Positions 8,709-17,237 of a DNA stretch of 64,000 nucleotides are shown here, one piece after another. The DNA is taken from NCBI RefSeq assembly GCF_001050035.1, contig NZ_CVTA01000063.1, positions 1 through 64,000 on the forward strand, given 5' to 3'. Source of the DNA: Mycolicibacterium komanii (GTDB lineage: Bacteria > Actinomycetota > Actinomycetes > Mycobacteriales > Mycobacteriaceae). The position numbers and the translations under genes are program-made. The first letter of the stretch is position 1; each line of letters opens with the position of its first letter. The notes under the pieces are model-generated. The model was not told where the DNA came from. It did no database searches and was given only the letters and a program-made list of their open reading frames with translations.

Positions 8709-9526
8709 TGCGCGTTCCCCTGTCCAAGGACACCCGGCTGTGCATCTCGCTGGCGGGCCGACCGAGCAATATCGGTACCCGCTTTCACAACTACCTCTAC
8801 GACCTGCTCGGGCTCGACTTCATCTACAAGGCCTTCACCACAACGGATATCGCCGCGGCGATCGGGGGAGTGCGCGCGCTGGGCATCCGCGGTTGCTCGG
8901 TGTCGATGCCGTTCAAGCAGGATGTGCTGGCGCTGGTCGACGAGGTCGAGCAGTCGGCCCGAGCCATCCGAGCGGTCAACACGATCGTCAACGACGATGG
9001 CCGGCTCACCGCTTCGAACACCGATTACATTGCCGTGCAGGAACTTATCGGCGAACACAACTTGCAACCATCGCAGTCCGTGCTGGTGTATGGCAGCGGC
9101 GGGATGGCCAGCGCCGTAGGGGCGGCCTTCCGCGATCTCGGGTTCGATCGGGGCACGGTGGTGGCACGGAATACCGAGAGTGGCAGCGCGTTGGCCGATC
9201 GGCTCGGCTACGACTACGCCGACGATGTCGGCTCCCGCACCGCCGATGTACTGGTCAATGTCACTCCGCTGGGAATGGCGGGCGGGCCCGAGGCGAAGGG
9301 AATGGCGTTCGACGAAGCCGCGATCATCAACGCGCACACCGTCTTCGACGTGGTCGCAATGCCGGTAGAGACGCCGCTCGTCAAGGCTGCGCGCGGCGCA
9401 GGCATCGCGGTGATCACCGGCGCGGAAGTGATCGCACTGCAAGCTGCCGAGCAGTTCGAGCGCTACACCGGGGTCCGGCCGACGGCCGAACAGGTCATGG
9501 CCGCGTCCGCGGTATCGCGGGCCTGA
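8708..9526 (+). CDS. Shikimate dehydrogenase-like protein (AroE family)
   Basis: A 272-residue AroE-fold protein: an N-terminal substrate domain with GCSVSMPFKQDVL (the usual NVTxPxK motif in variant form) and AVNTIV, then a Rossmann domain with VYGSGGMASAV and the VNVTPLGM loop. The lysine and the SNTDY-like motif (SNTDYIAVQ) are retained. It may therefore bind shikimate or quinate, but the variant N-terminal motif makes it uncertain that it is the housekeeping AroE. The ATG overlaps the stop of the acetyltransferase gene (8706-8710), so the two are surely co-expressed. Confidence 0.8.
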
Positions 9527-9527
9527 G

Positions 9528-10235
9528 TCAGGGCGTGATCTTGGTCTGTTCGTCGATGACCGAGGTCGCGTCCATGAGCGCCATCATCTGATCCTCGCGG
9601 CCGTCGGCGTTGAGCTGCAGAACGTACAACCCGTCCTGGCCGGGGATCACGACGGTCTTCTGGGCGATCGCCCGCAGGACACCGTCCTTGGTGTACGTGC
9701 CGCCGATCTGCACCGCCTCGAAATCGGAGAGCTTGGACGGCGAACCATCCTCTGCCCCTTCGTATCCGGGCAGATTCTTGATCTCACCGGGAGCGAACTC
9801 GAGAATCTTCGCGGGGTCGACGTTGCCGGTCAGCTTCGACACCAGCGCGATGATGGTCGGGGGATCGTCAGCCATGGCGGGATCATCGGAAACGATTGCC
9901 GCATAAGCCCACTGCGGGGTGCGCGGTCCAGCGTCGCTCCAGCCGGGGGGGAAGGGCAGGTCGATCGTCGGCGAACCCGGGTCGCCGCGCTTGACCGCAG
10001 TCTCCTGGATCCCGTTGTCGCGGATGTAGTCGACGATCGTGTAGTTGGCCCCCTGGGCGGGCTTCGACGTCGGGGGCGCCTCCGACGTACTGGTCTCCGA
10101 TGCGCTGGTCTCCTCCGATGTCGACGACTCGGACTTCGTCGAATCGGATTTGGTGTCGGAGCCGCAGCCTGCGAGGCCCAACCCGAGTGCGACTGCCGCG
10201 ATTGCGATGACGCCGGCCCGCATAGTCGTGCTCAT
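9528..10235 (-). CDS. LpqN/LpqT-family lipoprotein
   Basis: A 235-residue exported lipoprotein. The signal peptide ends in lipobox LAGC with the lipidated Cys at residue 24, followed by a Ser/Thr/Glu-rich linker (about 25-60) and a globular domain typical of the mycobacterial LpqN/LpqT family (IDLPFPPGW, FAPGEIKNLPGYEG, LQLNADG). LpqN has been linked to envelope biogenesis; the precise role here is unknown. I choose the ATG at 10235; the ATG at 10247 overlaps the GGAGGAG ribosome site of the later start. It converges on the AroE-like gene with the two stops only one base apart inside palindrome CCTGAGTCAGG (9522-9532). Confidence 0.85.
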   Translation of the reverse strand: MSTTMRAGVIAIAAVALGLGLAGCGSDTKSDSTKSESSTSEETSASETSTSEAPPTSKPAQGANYTIVDYIRDNGIQETAVKRGDPGSPTIDLPFPPGWSDAGPRTPQWAYAAIVSDDPAMADDPPTIIALVSKLTGNVDPAKILEFAPGEIKNLPGYEGAEDGSPSKLSDFEAVQIGGTYTKDGVLRAIAQKTVVIPGQDGLYVLQLNADGREDQMMALMDATSVIDEQTKITP

Positions 10236-10424
10236 TTGCTCCTCCATCGGTTTGGTCTGCGCCGTAGCCTACGGGCGACGTCCCGTGATTGCAGTCGAAA
10301 ACGTGCGTAAGAGCTGTTGCGGAGGAAAAAACATCGCTCCCACAATTTTGCTACCAGGTTTGATCATGGTTAGCTGTGGGCAGGCTTTTGCGTGGCAGTC
10401 GGGGCCGGGGCGAGAGGGAAACGC

Positions 10425-12146
10425 ATGCGGGGGCAAACTACGCGGCTGAAGGCGATGATGCGGTCGCTGGGGGCGATGGTTCTCGCGTTGCTCGCGGCGA
10501 TCGCCCTGGCGGTGGCGTGGACGACTGCGACCGCGGTCCAGCTCGCGGCGAGTGCGCTGATCATGGGCGGTACCGAACACCCGCTGAACTCGTCGGAAGA
10601 CCCCACCTACATCCAGAACTACCTGAACAACGCGGTCATGGGCTTCATCAACCCCGCTTCGGATGCGCCCCCCGGGCCCGGTCACCCCGCTATCGATGAT
10701 GTCGACGGCAACGTCTATGCCGTCGTTTATCCAGCGGCGTTCTTCCCGGTGTTCGGAAGCAAGACCTTCGACGCTTCCGTCGGCGAAGGCGTTTCCAGCC
10801 TGAACGGGTGCGTCCGCGGGAGCAATTCCTGCGTCTACAACGGCGACGCCAGCCAGAACGGTGAGGACCCCGATCAGCCGCCGCCGCCACCCGCCGCTCA
10901 CGAGGACTACGACATCTTCGGCTACTCCCAGAGCGCCGTGGTGGCCTCGCTGGTCAAGCGGGACCTGATCGCCAACCCCAGGGACGAAGGCGACGACACG
11001 TCGTTCTTCCTGCTGGCCAACCCGATGCGCCCCAACGGCGGCATCCTGGCGCGCGGGCCGGAAGGCCTGACGATCCCGATCATCGGCATCACCTTTTACG
11101 GCGCAACGCCGACGAACAGCTGCGAGGACGGGCAGCAGTGCATGCCGACGGTCGACGCCGCGGCGCAGTACGACTTGATGGGCGGCGACGCACCCGCCAG
11201 CCTCACCAATGTGCTGGCCATCGCCAACTCGCTCGCGGCTTATTACTACCTCCACGGCAATCTGCAGGACGCCGATTTCGATGGTGCGGTGTATCAGGGG
11301 ACGACCGGGGACACCGACTACTACCTTTATCCGACGGAGCGGCTGCCGATCCTGATGCCGTTCGATCCTTTTGTGCCGTCCCCGATCCTGACGGCTCTCG
11401 ATGCCCCGCTTCGCGTGCTGATCGAGGGGGCCTACGCCCGCGACGTGGATCCCGGCGTCGCCACGAAGGTGGGCCTGCTCCCGTTCAGAAACCCGATCAA
11501 GACGGCGATCAACCTGGTGAAGTCGGTCCCGACGGGTCTCGATGACGCGGCCGAGGAGGTCTCCGGCGACCGCCCTCTGGGTACGGAACCGACGACGAGT
11601 CCGTTCGGTGTCGGCGGTCCCGACCTGCCGGATCCGCCCGAGCCGAGCAACAGCGCGCAGAGGATGGCATGGTCGGGCAAGCCCGGCCCTGACCAGATCG
11701 CCGCCGACAACAACGAACCCGTCGGTGAGGGAGCCACGGGGGAACAACTCGAACAGGATCCGCCGGCGGACAACACGATTCAGGTCGTCGAGACCCCGAC
11801 GACTCCGGGCAACGAGGCGACGACGCTCCGCGGGGACGCGGTCGTCGAAGAGGGCGTCAGCGGAGTGCCCGCCGAGAACGCCGGAACCGGTGTCCTCACG
11901 CCCAAGCCGCCAAAGGTTTCAGTCAAGCCCGCCATTCCGAAGCTGCCGAAACTCCCCAAGCTGCCGAAGCTGCGCGGGCCCATCAAGTTCGACTCGCCCG
12001 TTCGGCTGGGTCCGTCGCCGACCGGTCGGCCGAACCGAACGGGAACCAGCGGCTCGCCGACGGACTCGCAACCCGGCAACACCGACGACAACCCGGCGGG
12101 CGCCAGCTCCGGTGGCGGCGCCGGCGCAGACGGCGCCGCTGCGTGA
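10425..12146 (+). CDS. PE-PPE-domain serine hydrolase, exported
   Basis: A 573-residue protein. An N-terminal hydrophobic signal or anchor (about residues 12-34) is followed by a PE-PPE (PF08237-like) alpha/beta-hydrolase domain, with nucleophile motif GYSQS (Ser168) in IFGYSQSAVVASLV. After about residue 380 comes a Pro/Asn/Glu-rich low-complexity tail including a KLPKLPKLPKL run and a Gly/Ser/Ala end. The family includes mycobacterial esterases acting on acyl chains at the cell surface. There is no PE or PPE N-terminal domain, so export is by the ordinary signal. ATG 10425 is chosen over GTG 10392 because GAGAGGGA precedes it. Confidence 0.82.
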   Translation: MRGQTTRLKAMMRSLGAMVLALLAAIALAVAWTTATAVQLAASALIMGGTEHPLNSSEDPTYIQNYLNNAVMGFINPASDAPPGPGHPAIDDVDGNVYAVVYPAAFFPVFGSKTFDASVGEGVSSLNGCVRGSNSCVYNGDASQNGEDPDQPPPPPAAHEDYDIFGYSQSAVVASLVKRDLIANPRDEGDDTSFFLLANPMRPNGGILARGPEGLTIPIIGITFYGATPTNSCEDGQQCMPTVDAAAQYDLMGGDAPASLTNVLAIANSLAAYYYLHGNLQDADFDGAVYQGTTGDTDYYLYPTERLPILMPFDPFVPSPILTALDAPLRVLIEGAYARDVDPGVATKVGLLPFRNPIKTAINLVKSVPTGLDDAAEEVSGDRPLGTEPTTSPFGVGGPDLPDPPEPSNSAQRMAWSGKPGPDQIAADNNEPVGEGATGEQLEQDPPADNTIQVVETPTTPGNEATTLRGDAVVEEGVSGVPAENAGTGVLTPKPPKVSVKPAIPKLPKLPKLPKLRGPIKFDSPVRLGPSPTGRPNRTGTSGSPTDSQPGNTDDNPAGASSGGGAGADGAAA

Positions 12147-12155
12147 TTGCGGCGG

Positions 12156-12467
12156 TCAGCGGGAGCAGTTGAGCGAGACCGTGATCGACCTGCTGACCAC
12201 GACCGTGATGTACTCCCGGTCTTTGCCCTTACCGACCGCGAACGTTTGAGTCACTTCCTGCGGATTGCGCACGCTGGTGACGATGCACTCGTTGATCGGA
12301 CCGCTGCCGACCCGGTCGATGACGACGTCGTAGCCCTGGTCTTCAAGTTCCGCGATGGTCCTCGGTGCGTCACCGGGTTTCACCGGTTGAGCGGCGGCTA
12401 CCCCCGTCGGCACCAGAATGGCGCTCACCACCGCTGTCGTTGCTGCCACACTCCAAAGAGCACGCAT
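12156..12467 (-). CDS. Small secreted protein, unknown function
   Basis: A 103-residue protein with a Sec signal peptide (about residues 1-26, cleavage after VAAA) and a compact mature domain with two cysteines that could form one disulfide (IDRVGSGPINECIVTS and VSLNC near the end). I remember similar uncharacterised proteins in many mycobacteria but know no function. It converges with the PE-PPE gene (gap 9 bases) and is divergent from the lipoprotein gene at 12492. Confidence 0.75.
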   Translation of the reverse strand: MRALWSVAATTAVVSAILVPTGVAAAQPVKPGDAPRTIAELEDQGYDVVIDRVGSGPINECIVTSVRNPQEVTQTFAVGKGKDREYITVVVSRSITVSLNCSR

Positions 12468-12491
12468 GACAGCCTCCGTTCATGAGGGTTG

Positions 12492-13181
12492 ATGTCACTA
12501 CTTGTTGATCGCCGAAAGGCCACCAACCGTTGCATCGTCGTGGCCGCGATGCTGCTGATCTGGACGAGCGCGTGCGGAAACCCTGCGGGCCCGTCGCCGG
12601 CCGACGAGTCGACGAACGAGATGCCTCCACAGATCAACCCGGCCAGGATCGACAGGGCGCGCACGTTCCTGCCCGATGGTTACGAGGTCTCCGACCTCGT
12701 CGGCCCCATCAGCCCGATCACCGCGTGGGGATACGGCACGCGGTGGACCGCCGACCCCGCGAGGTGCGCGGCGCTGGCCGACCCCACCGCCGATGCGACG
12801 AGCACCGACGGCTGGACGGCATCGGGGCCCGGCGGCATCGTGTACGCCGTCGTCGCGACCGGACGTGGCGACGTCGACCGAGCGGCGCTCGACGAGTGTC
12901 GGCAGTGGACGGTCGAAAGTGGACGCACCACGGGCAGCGTCACGCTCGAATCCGCACCGGCCATCGAGGACGCCTCGACCGTCGCGATGACCACGTCGAG
13001 CAGGACCGTCGTCGAGGGCGGTACCGAAACCCGCGCACACGCCCACACCGTCACGGCTTACCTGGGAGACCACGTCGCCTTCGTCGCCGTCGTCACCGAT
13101 CCCGGTTCCCCGAACCCGCAACTCGACTCGGAATTCACCGCCCACCTCATGACCGAAACGGTGTCCGCGTTACGGGGCTGA
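12492..13181 (+). CDS. Putative lipoprotein, DUF5642-like (first copy)
   Basis: A 229-residue exported protein with an N-terminal hydrophobic segment ending TSACGNP, a plausible but non-ideal lipobox (Thr at -3). The mature part (INPARIDRARTFLPDGYEVSDLVGP, conserved cysteines near CAAL and ECRQW) matches the mycobacterial DUF5642 lipoprotein type and is related to the next gene. The ATG at 12492 is preferred over TTG 12489. Role unknown; probably a cell-envelope protein. Confidence 0.72.
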   Translation: MSLLVDRRKATNRCIVVAAMLLIWTSACGNPAGPSPADESTNEMPPQINPARIDRARTFLPDGYEVSDLVGPISPITAWGYGTRWTADPARCAALADPTADATSTDGWTASGPGGIVYAVVATGRGDVDRAALDECRQWTVESGRTTGSVTLESAPAIEDASTVAMTTSSRTVVEGGTETRAHAHTVTAYLGDHVAFVAVVTDPGSPNPQLDSEFTAHLMTETVSALRG

Positions 13182-13210
13182 GCGCTCGTCGGCCGGTACA
13201 TTGTGCGGCG

Positions 13211-13873
13211 ATGTCGAAGACGGTCATGGTCGCGCTCGCCTGCACAACAGTGCTCACCGCCTGCGCAACCGGCTCATCGGGGGACGATCTGGCCACCGCC
13301 GACATCGCGCGTGTGAAGGATGTGCGGGCCAGCTTCGGACCCGACTTCAAGGTCACCGATGTCGGGCCGACCGGCATCGACCCGCGACTGCTCGCCCGGC
13401 AGCAGCTGCCCCAGGGGATGAAGTTCGAGCCTCCCGACTGTGCGTCGTTCGCCGATCAGCAGATGCTGCCCGAGGCCGCCAAGGGCAACATGGCCGCGAC
13501 GACGGCCGAGGGCGAGGGCAACCGGTTCATCACGATCGCCGTCGAGACATCCGAGGCCGCGTCGGTGAATGCGCCCGCCGAGAACTGTCGCAAGGTTGGG
13601 TTCGCGGGCGGCGCGATGCGTGGGCTGGTCGAGGTCGTCGAGGCGCCGCAGATCGAAGGGGCGCAAACGCTGGGCACGCATCGAGTGGTGCAGACGACGG
13701 TGGACGGCAAACCGCGTACCGGCGAGTTGTACAACTACCTCGCCAGCTTCGGCCCGTTCCTGGTGATCGTCACGGCCAACCCGCTGGTGCTCCCCGACCA
13801 GCCCGTCGCGAAGGTCGACACCCAGCGCGCACGTGACCTGCTGGTCGAAGCGGTCAACGCGGTCAAGGCTTAG
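13211..13873 (+). CDS. Lipoprotein, DUF5642-like (second copy)
   Basis: A 220-residue lipoprotein with clear lipobox LTAC (Cys18). The mature domain shares the layout of the preceding gene: IARVKDVRASFGPDFKVTDVG, a central PPDCASFADQQ, later AENCRKVGF, and an LLVEAVNAV end. Two adjacent family members 29 bases apart suggest an old tandem duplication and one transcript. The stop codon (13871-13873) overlaps the stop of the convergent AlkB-like gene by three bases. Function unknown. Confidence 0.78.
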   Translation: MSKTVMVALACTTVLTACATGSSGDDLATADIARVKDVRASFGPDFKVTDVGPTGIDPRLLARQQLPQGMKFEPPDCASFADQQMLPEAAKGNMAATTAEGEGNRFITIAVETSEAASVNAPAENCRKVGFAGGAMRGLVEVVEAPQIEGAQTLGTHRVVQTTVDGKPRTGELYNYLASFGPFLVIVTANPLVLPDQPVAKVDTQRARDLLVEAVNAVKA

Positions 13874-14466
13874 CGCACATCGTGCGGACGGAACTGGATG
13901 CTGATCCGTGCGCCGACGGGCCGCGCCGTCTTCGGAATGGCGTGCTCCCACGTGCGTTGGCACGAGCCGCCCATCACGAGCAGATCGCCGTGGGCGTGCT
14001 GCAGGCGTAACGATTTGCCGCCACCGCGTGGCCGCAACGCGAACGTCCGGGTGGCGCCGAGCCCGATGATCGCAACCATGGTGTCCTCGGTGCTGCTTCG
14101 ACCGATGGTGTCGCCGTGCCAGGCGACGCTGTCGTTCCCGTCGCGGTACAGGCACAGTCCGGCCGTGGTGAAGGGCTCACCGAGTTCGCCCGCGTAGGCG
14201 TCGTTGAGCCGACGGCGGAGTTGCTTGAGGCGAGGATGGGGAGGCGGGTCGTCGACCAGATTGTGGAAGCTGACCAGGCGGGGGACGTCGACGACACGGT
14301 CGTACATCGGCCGGCGTTCCGCACGCCAGGGGATGACCTCGGAGAGTTCGGCGAAAAGCTCGTCGGCATCGTCGAGCCACCCGGACCGGAAGTCGATCCA
14401 GGCCCCGTTGCCGAGATGGCGGCGTTCGGCGTGCTCGAACAGCGAGCTCTGAAGAGCCAGCTCCAT
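13870..14466 (-). CDS. AlkB-like 2-oxoglutarate/Fe(II) dioxygenase
   Basis: A 198-residue member of the AlkB family, which repairs alkylated nucleic-acid bases by oxidative demethylation. The iron ligands are visible as HGD (VAWHGDTIG) and the distal His in WEHAIPK; the 2-oxoglutarate arginine lies in ISIQFRPH. It resembles M. tuberculosis Rv1000c, which has the same position before arcA. The ATG at 14466 gives MELALQSSLF; a GTG at 14487 would add seven residues. It is downstream of soxR on the same strand with a 33-base gap, so the two may be co-transcribed. Confidence 0.85.
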   Translation of the reverse strand: MELALQSSLFEHAERRHLGNGAWIDFRSGWLDDADELFAELSEVIPWRAERRPMYDRVVDVPRLVSFHNLVDDPPPHPRLKQLRRRLNDAYAGELGEPFTTAGLCLYRDGNDSVAWHGDTIGRSSTEDTMVAIIGLGATRTFALRPRGGGKSLRLQHAHGDLLVMGGSCQRTWEHAIPKTARPVGARISIQFRPHDVR

Positions 14467-14499
14467 ATCCGCGATCCTATCGCACAAGCGTTCGATGCG

Positions 14500-14934
14500 T
14501 TAGAGCCGCACCGCGCCGGGCCCCTGGCCGGCGAGGACGTCACCGGGGTTGGTCAGCGCGCAGGTCTTCAGGCTCAGGCAGCCGCAGCCGATGCAGCCGG
14601 TGAGGTTGTCGCGCAGGCGCTGCAGATGCAGGATGCGGTCGTCGAGGTCTTGGCGCCAGCCCGCGGACAGTCGCGCCCAGTCCTTGCTCGTCGGCACCCT
14701 GTCGGTGGGCAGTGTGGCCAGCGCTTCGCGGATGCGGGACAGGGGGATTCCGAGCCGTTGCGACATCCGGATGAATGCGACGCGGCGCAACGTCTCTCGC
14801 GCGTAGCGACGCTGGTTTCCGGTGGTGCGTCTGCTGTGGATGAGCCCTTCGCGCTCGTAGAAGTGCAGCGCCGAGACGGCAACACCGCTGCGGGCGGACA
14901 TCTCGCCGGGAGTCAGCTCGTGAATCAACTCCAT
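14500..14934 (-). CDS. soxR: SoxR-type redox-sensing MerR regulator
   Basis: A 144-residue MerR-family regulator. The N-terminal helix-turn-helix ([23 protein letters not shown]) is followed by a dimerisation helix and the [2Fe-2S] ligand motif [12 protein letters not shown], which is diagnostic of SoxR. It senses redox-active compounds rather than metals. Two starts exist: ATG 14946 and ATG 14934. The latter is chosen because a SoxR-box-like dyad overlaps the former, and TATGGT (14942-14947) would place a -10 seven bases before a leaderless ATG at 14934. It is divergent from arcA and may share a transcript with the AlkB-like gene. Confidence 0.9.
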   Translation of the reverse strand: MELIHELTPGEMSARSGVAVSALHFYEREGLIHSRRTTGNQRRYARETLRRVAFIRMSQRLGIPLSRIREALATLPTDRVPTSKDWARLSAGWRQDLDDRILHLQRLRDNLTGCIGCGCLSLKTCALTNPGDVLAGQGPGAVRL

Positions 14935-14936
14935 AA

Positions 14937-14954
14937 CATCAACCATAGTTGAGG
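14937..14954. promoter_or_regulatory. SoxR-box-like dyad between soxR and arcA
   Basis: CATCAACCATAGTTGAGG is an 18-base dyad with arms CATCAAC and GTTGAGG (one mismatch). It matches the known SoxR operator CCTCAAGTTAACTTGAGG at 12 of 18 positions, including the GTTGAGG-type end. It overlaps the soxR start region, so autoregulation is likely, and it could also affect divergent arcA. Confidence 0.65.
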
Positions 14955-14980
14955 TGCCGTTGCGGGTTACGGTGCTAAAT

Positions 14981-16183
14981 GTGACATTGGGCTGCGACTC
15001 CGAGGTGGGTCGGCTGAATGCGGTCATCCTGCACCGGCCCGGGGCCGAGTTGCAGAGGTTGACGCCCCGCAACAACGATGCGCTGCTGTTCGACGGGCTG
15101 CCCTGGGTGGCGAGGGCGCAGCAGGAACACGACGCGTTCGCCGCGCTGTTGGTGGACCGTGGCGTCGAGGTGATGCTGCTCGCGGACCTGTTGACCGAGG
15201 CGCTGTCGCACAGCGGCGCAGCCCGGATGCACGGGATCGCGGCGGCCGTCGACCCGCGGCGACTGGGTTTGCCGCTGGCGCAGGAGCTTTCAGGGTACCT
15301 GCGCTCGCTGGAGCCGGCGCCGTTGGCCCATGTGCTGATGGCGGGCATGACGTTCAACGAGTTGCCGCTCTCGGGTGCGGAGTTGTCGTTGGTGCGGCGC
15401 ATGCATCACGGCGGCGAGTTCGTCATCGATCCGCTGCCGAACCTGCTGTTCACGCGCGACTCGTCGTTCTGGATCGGCCCGAGGGTGGCGATCACGTCGT
15501 TGGCGTTGCCTGCACGGGTCCGCGAAACCTCGCTGACCGATGTGATTTACGCGCATCACCCGAGGTTCCTCGGGGTCCGGCGGGCCTACGAGTCGCGGTC
15601 GGCGCCGGTCGAAGGCGGCGACGTGTTGTTGCTCGCGCCGGGTGTCGTGGCGGTGGGAGTGGGGGAGCGGACGACGCCGGCGGGTGCGGAGGCGTTGGCG
15701 CGCAGCCTGTTCGACGACGATCTCGCCCATACGGTGCTCGCGGTGCCGATCGCGCAGTCGCGAGCGCAGATGCATCTCGACACCGTGTGCACGATGGTCG
15801 ATGTCGACGCGGTGGTGATGTACCCGCCGGTCGTGGACTCGTTGTCCGCGTTCACGATTCACCGTGACGGGAACGGCGGAGTACGGATCGACGACGACCT
15901 GCCGTTCGTCGAGGCAGCGGCGACGGCGATGGGCATCGACCGGCTGCGCGTGATCGCGACGGGGTTGGATCCGGTGACCGCGGAACGCGAACAGTGGGAC
16001 GACGGCAACAACACGCTCGCGCTCGCGCCGGGTGTGGTGGTCGCCTACGAGCGCAACGTCGAAACCAATGCGCGGTTGGCGGACGCGGGCATCGAAGTGC
16101 TGCCGATCCAGGCGTCCGAACTCGGCACGGGCCGCGGTGGTCCGCGGTGTATGTCGTGCCCGGCGGGCCGCGACCCGCTGTAG
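14981..16183 (+). CDS. arcA: Arginine deiminase
   Basis: A 400-residue enzyme hydrolysing arginine to citrulline and ammonia. The guanidine-binding motif [10 protein letters not shown] and the catalytic cysteine loop [10 protein letters not shown] (Cys390) are intact, and length is normal. The GTG at 14981 ([10 protein letters not shown]) matches the family N-terminus; the GTG at 14954 would lie in the SoxR dyad. No arcB, arcC or arcD lies nearby, as in M. tuberculosis (Rv1001), so the full deiminase pathway is not encoded here. It could serve nitrogen supply or acid tolerance. Confidence 0.94.
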   Translation: MTLGCDSEVGRLNAVILHRPGAELQRLTPRNNDALLFDGLPWVARAQQEHDAFAALLVDRGVEVMLLADLLTEALSHSGAARMHGIAAAVDPRRLGLPLAQELSGYLRSLEPAPLAHVLMAGMTFNELPLSGAELSLVRRMHHGGEFVIDPLPNLLFTRDSSFWIGPRVAITSLALPARVRETSLTDVIYAHHPRFLGVRRAYESRSAPVEGGDVLLLAPGVVAVGVGERTTPAGAEALARSLFDDDLAHTVLAVPIAQSRAQMHLDTVCTMVDVDAVVMYPPVVDSLSAFTIHRDGNGGVRIDDDLPFVEAAATAMGIDRLRVIATGLDPVTAEREQWDDGNNTLALAPGVVVAYERNVETNARLADAGIEVLPIQASELGTGRGGPRCMSCPAGRDPL

Positions 16184-16254
16184 CGGTCACTGCGGCTCGC
16201 CTCCGTTGCCTCGTTTTTGCACTATGGGCTGCTCGTCGATCGGAATCACAGCCC

Positions 16255-17109
16255 TCAGTGCAACTTTCGCGGCGACCAACCGCGGCGTGCGAATGCCTCG
16301 TACGTGCGGTGCAAGATATATCGCCTGCTGTGCTCCGCCACGATACGCAGGTCGATCCATCCTTCGCGCTCGAGCAACTCCGAGCGTCCGATGTCGTGGA
16401 TGTACTGACCGCGGTCCTCGCTGTGGTGCCGGCCCTCATAGTCGAAACCAACTTTGGGCTCGTCGTAACCCAGGTCAATGAAGGCCTCGCTGGCGCCGTC
16501 GGTGACCGCGATCTGAGTTCTCGGCGGAGGCAGCCCGTCGTCGATGAGGATGAGCCGTATCCGGGTCTCCTGTGGCGATTGTGCTCCGCCGTCCATCAAC
16601 GCCAGCGCCGTTCGAGCTCGCGGCAATCCGCGGGCACGCGGATACCGCTCACCCAACTCGAGGATCTCCGTTGCGGTCACACCTGTGGCCCGTGCCAGCG
16701 CATCCAGGTGGCGTACCGCGAGGTCACGTGGCAAATGTCGGGCGAGGTCGAATGCAGTGCGCGGTGGTGTGGCGACCGGCATGCCGTTGATCAACTCGAC
16801 GTCGTCGGAGTCGATCCGTTCATTGCGCACAACGATCCCGCGAGGTGGCCGGCCGCTTGTCCAGAGCATCTCGACGGGTGTTGTCGCGTCGACCCACAAG
16901 GCTCCATGCAACGCTGCGGCGGCACGCCCGGTGATGATGCCACGCCGCCCCGACCACAGCCAGGCCCCGCGAATGCGTTGTTCGAGCGTCGGGACAACGA
17001 GTTTCGAGTGATAGACGCCCGGAAAGATCGCCCAGTAGTTCCACCGAAGGCTCGCTCGTGTCACCGCACCCGCGGACACGGCCATGCTCCCGATGAAGAC
17101 GTCGTCCAT
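16255..17109 (-). CDS. DUF559/AbiEi-like protein
   Basis: A 284-residue protein of a type common in mycobacteria. The N-terminal part (TRASLRWNYWAIFPGVYHSKL, then RIRGAWLWSGRRGIITGRAAAALHGA) resembles the winged-helix start of AbiEi antitoxins. The C-terminal part (PETRIRLILIDDGLP ... FIDLGYDEPKVGFDYEGRHH) resembles the Vsr-like DUF559 nuclease fold, with Asp and Glu residues at nuclease-like positions. No partner AbiEii-type toxin lies next to it. Defence or regulatory roles are speculation. It converges on arcA with a 71-base gap. Confidence 0.7.
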   Translation of the reverse strand: MDDVFIGSMAVSAGAVTRASLRWNYWAIFPGVYHSKLVVPTLEQRIRGAWLWSGRRGIITGRAAAALHGALWVDATTPVEMLWTSGRPPRGIVVRNERIDSDDVELINGMPVATPPRTAFDLARHLPRDLAVRHLDALARATGVTATEILELGERYPRARGLPRARTALALMDGGAQSPQETRIRLILIDDGLPPPRTQIAVTDGASEAFIDLGYDEPKVGFDYEGRHHSEDRGQYIHDIGRSELLEREGWIDLRIVAEHSRRYILHRTYEAFARRGWSPRKLH

Positions 17110-17237
17110 ACCGGGATGCTTGCGGGGCGTGCCGACAAATCCGCTCGCTGATCTCGATTTTGCGCCTAAGGCTGTGGATAACGTCGACCAACGACCCACT
17201 GCGCAAAAACAAGAGCGTGGCGTCGGCGCCGCGCCGG

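Noticed and set aside
10236..10247. Upstream ATG (10247) as start of the LpqN-type lipoprotein
   Set aside because: Its codons form the GGAGGAG ribosome site for the next ATG, and the shorter form has a better signal peptide.
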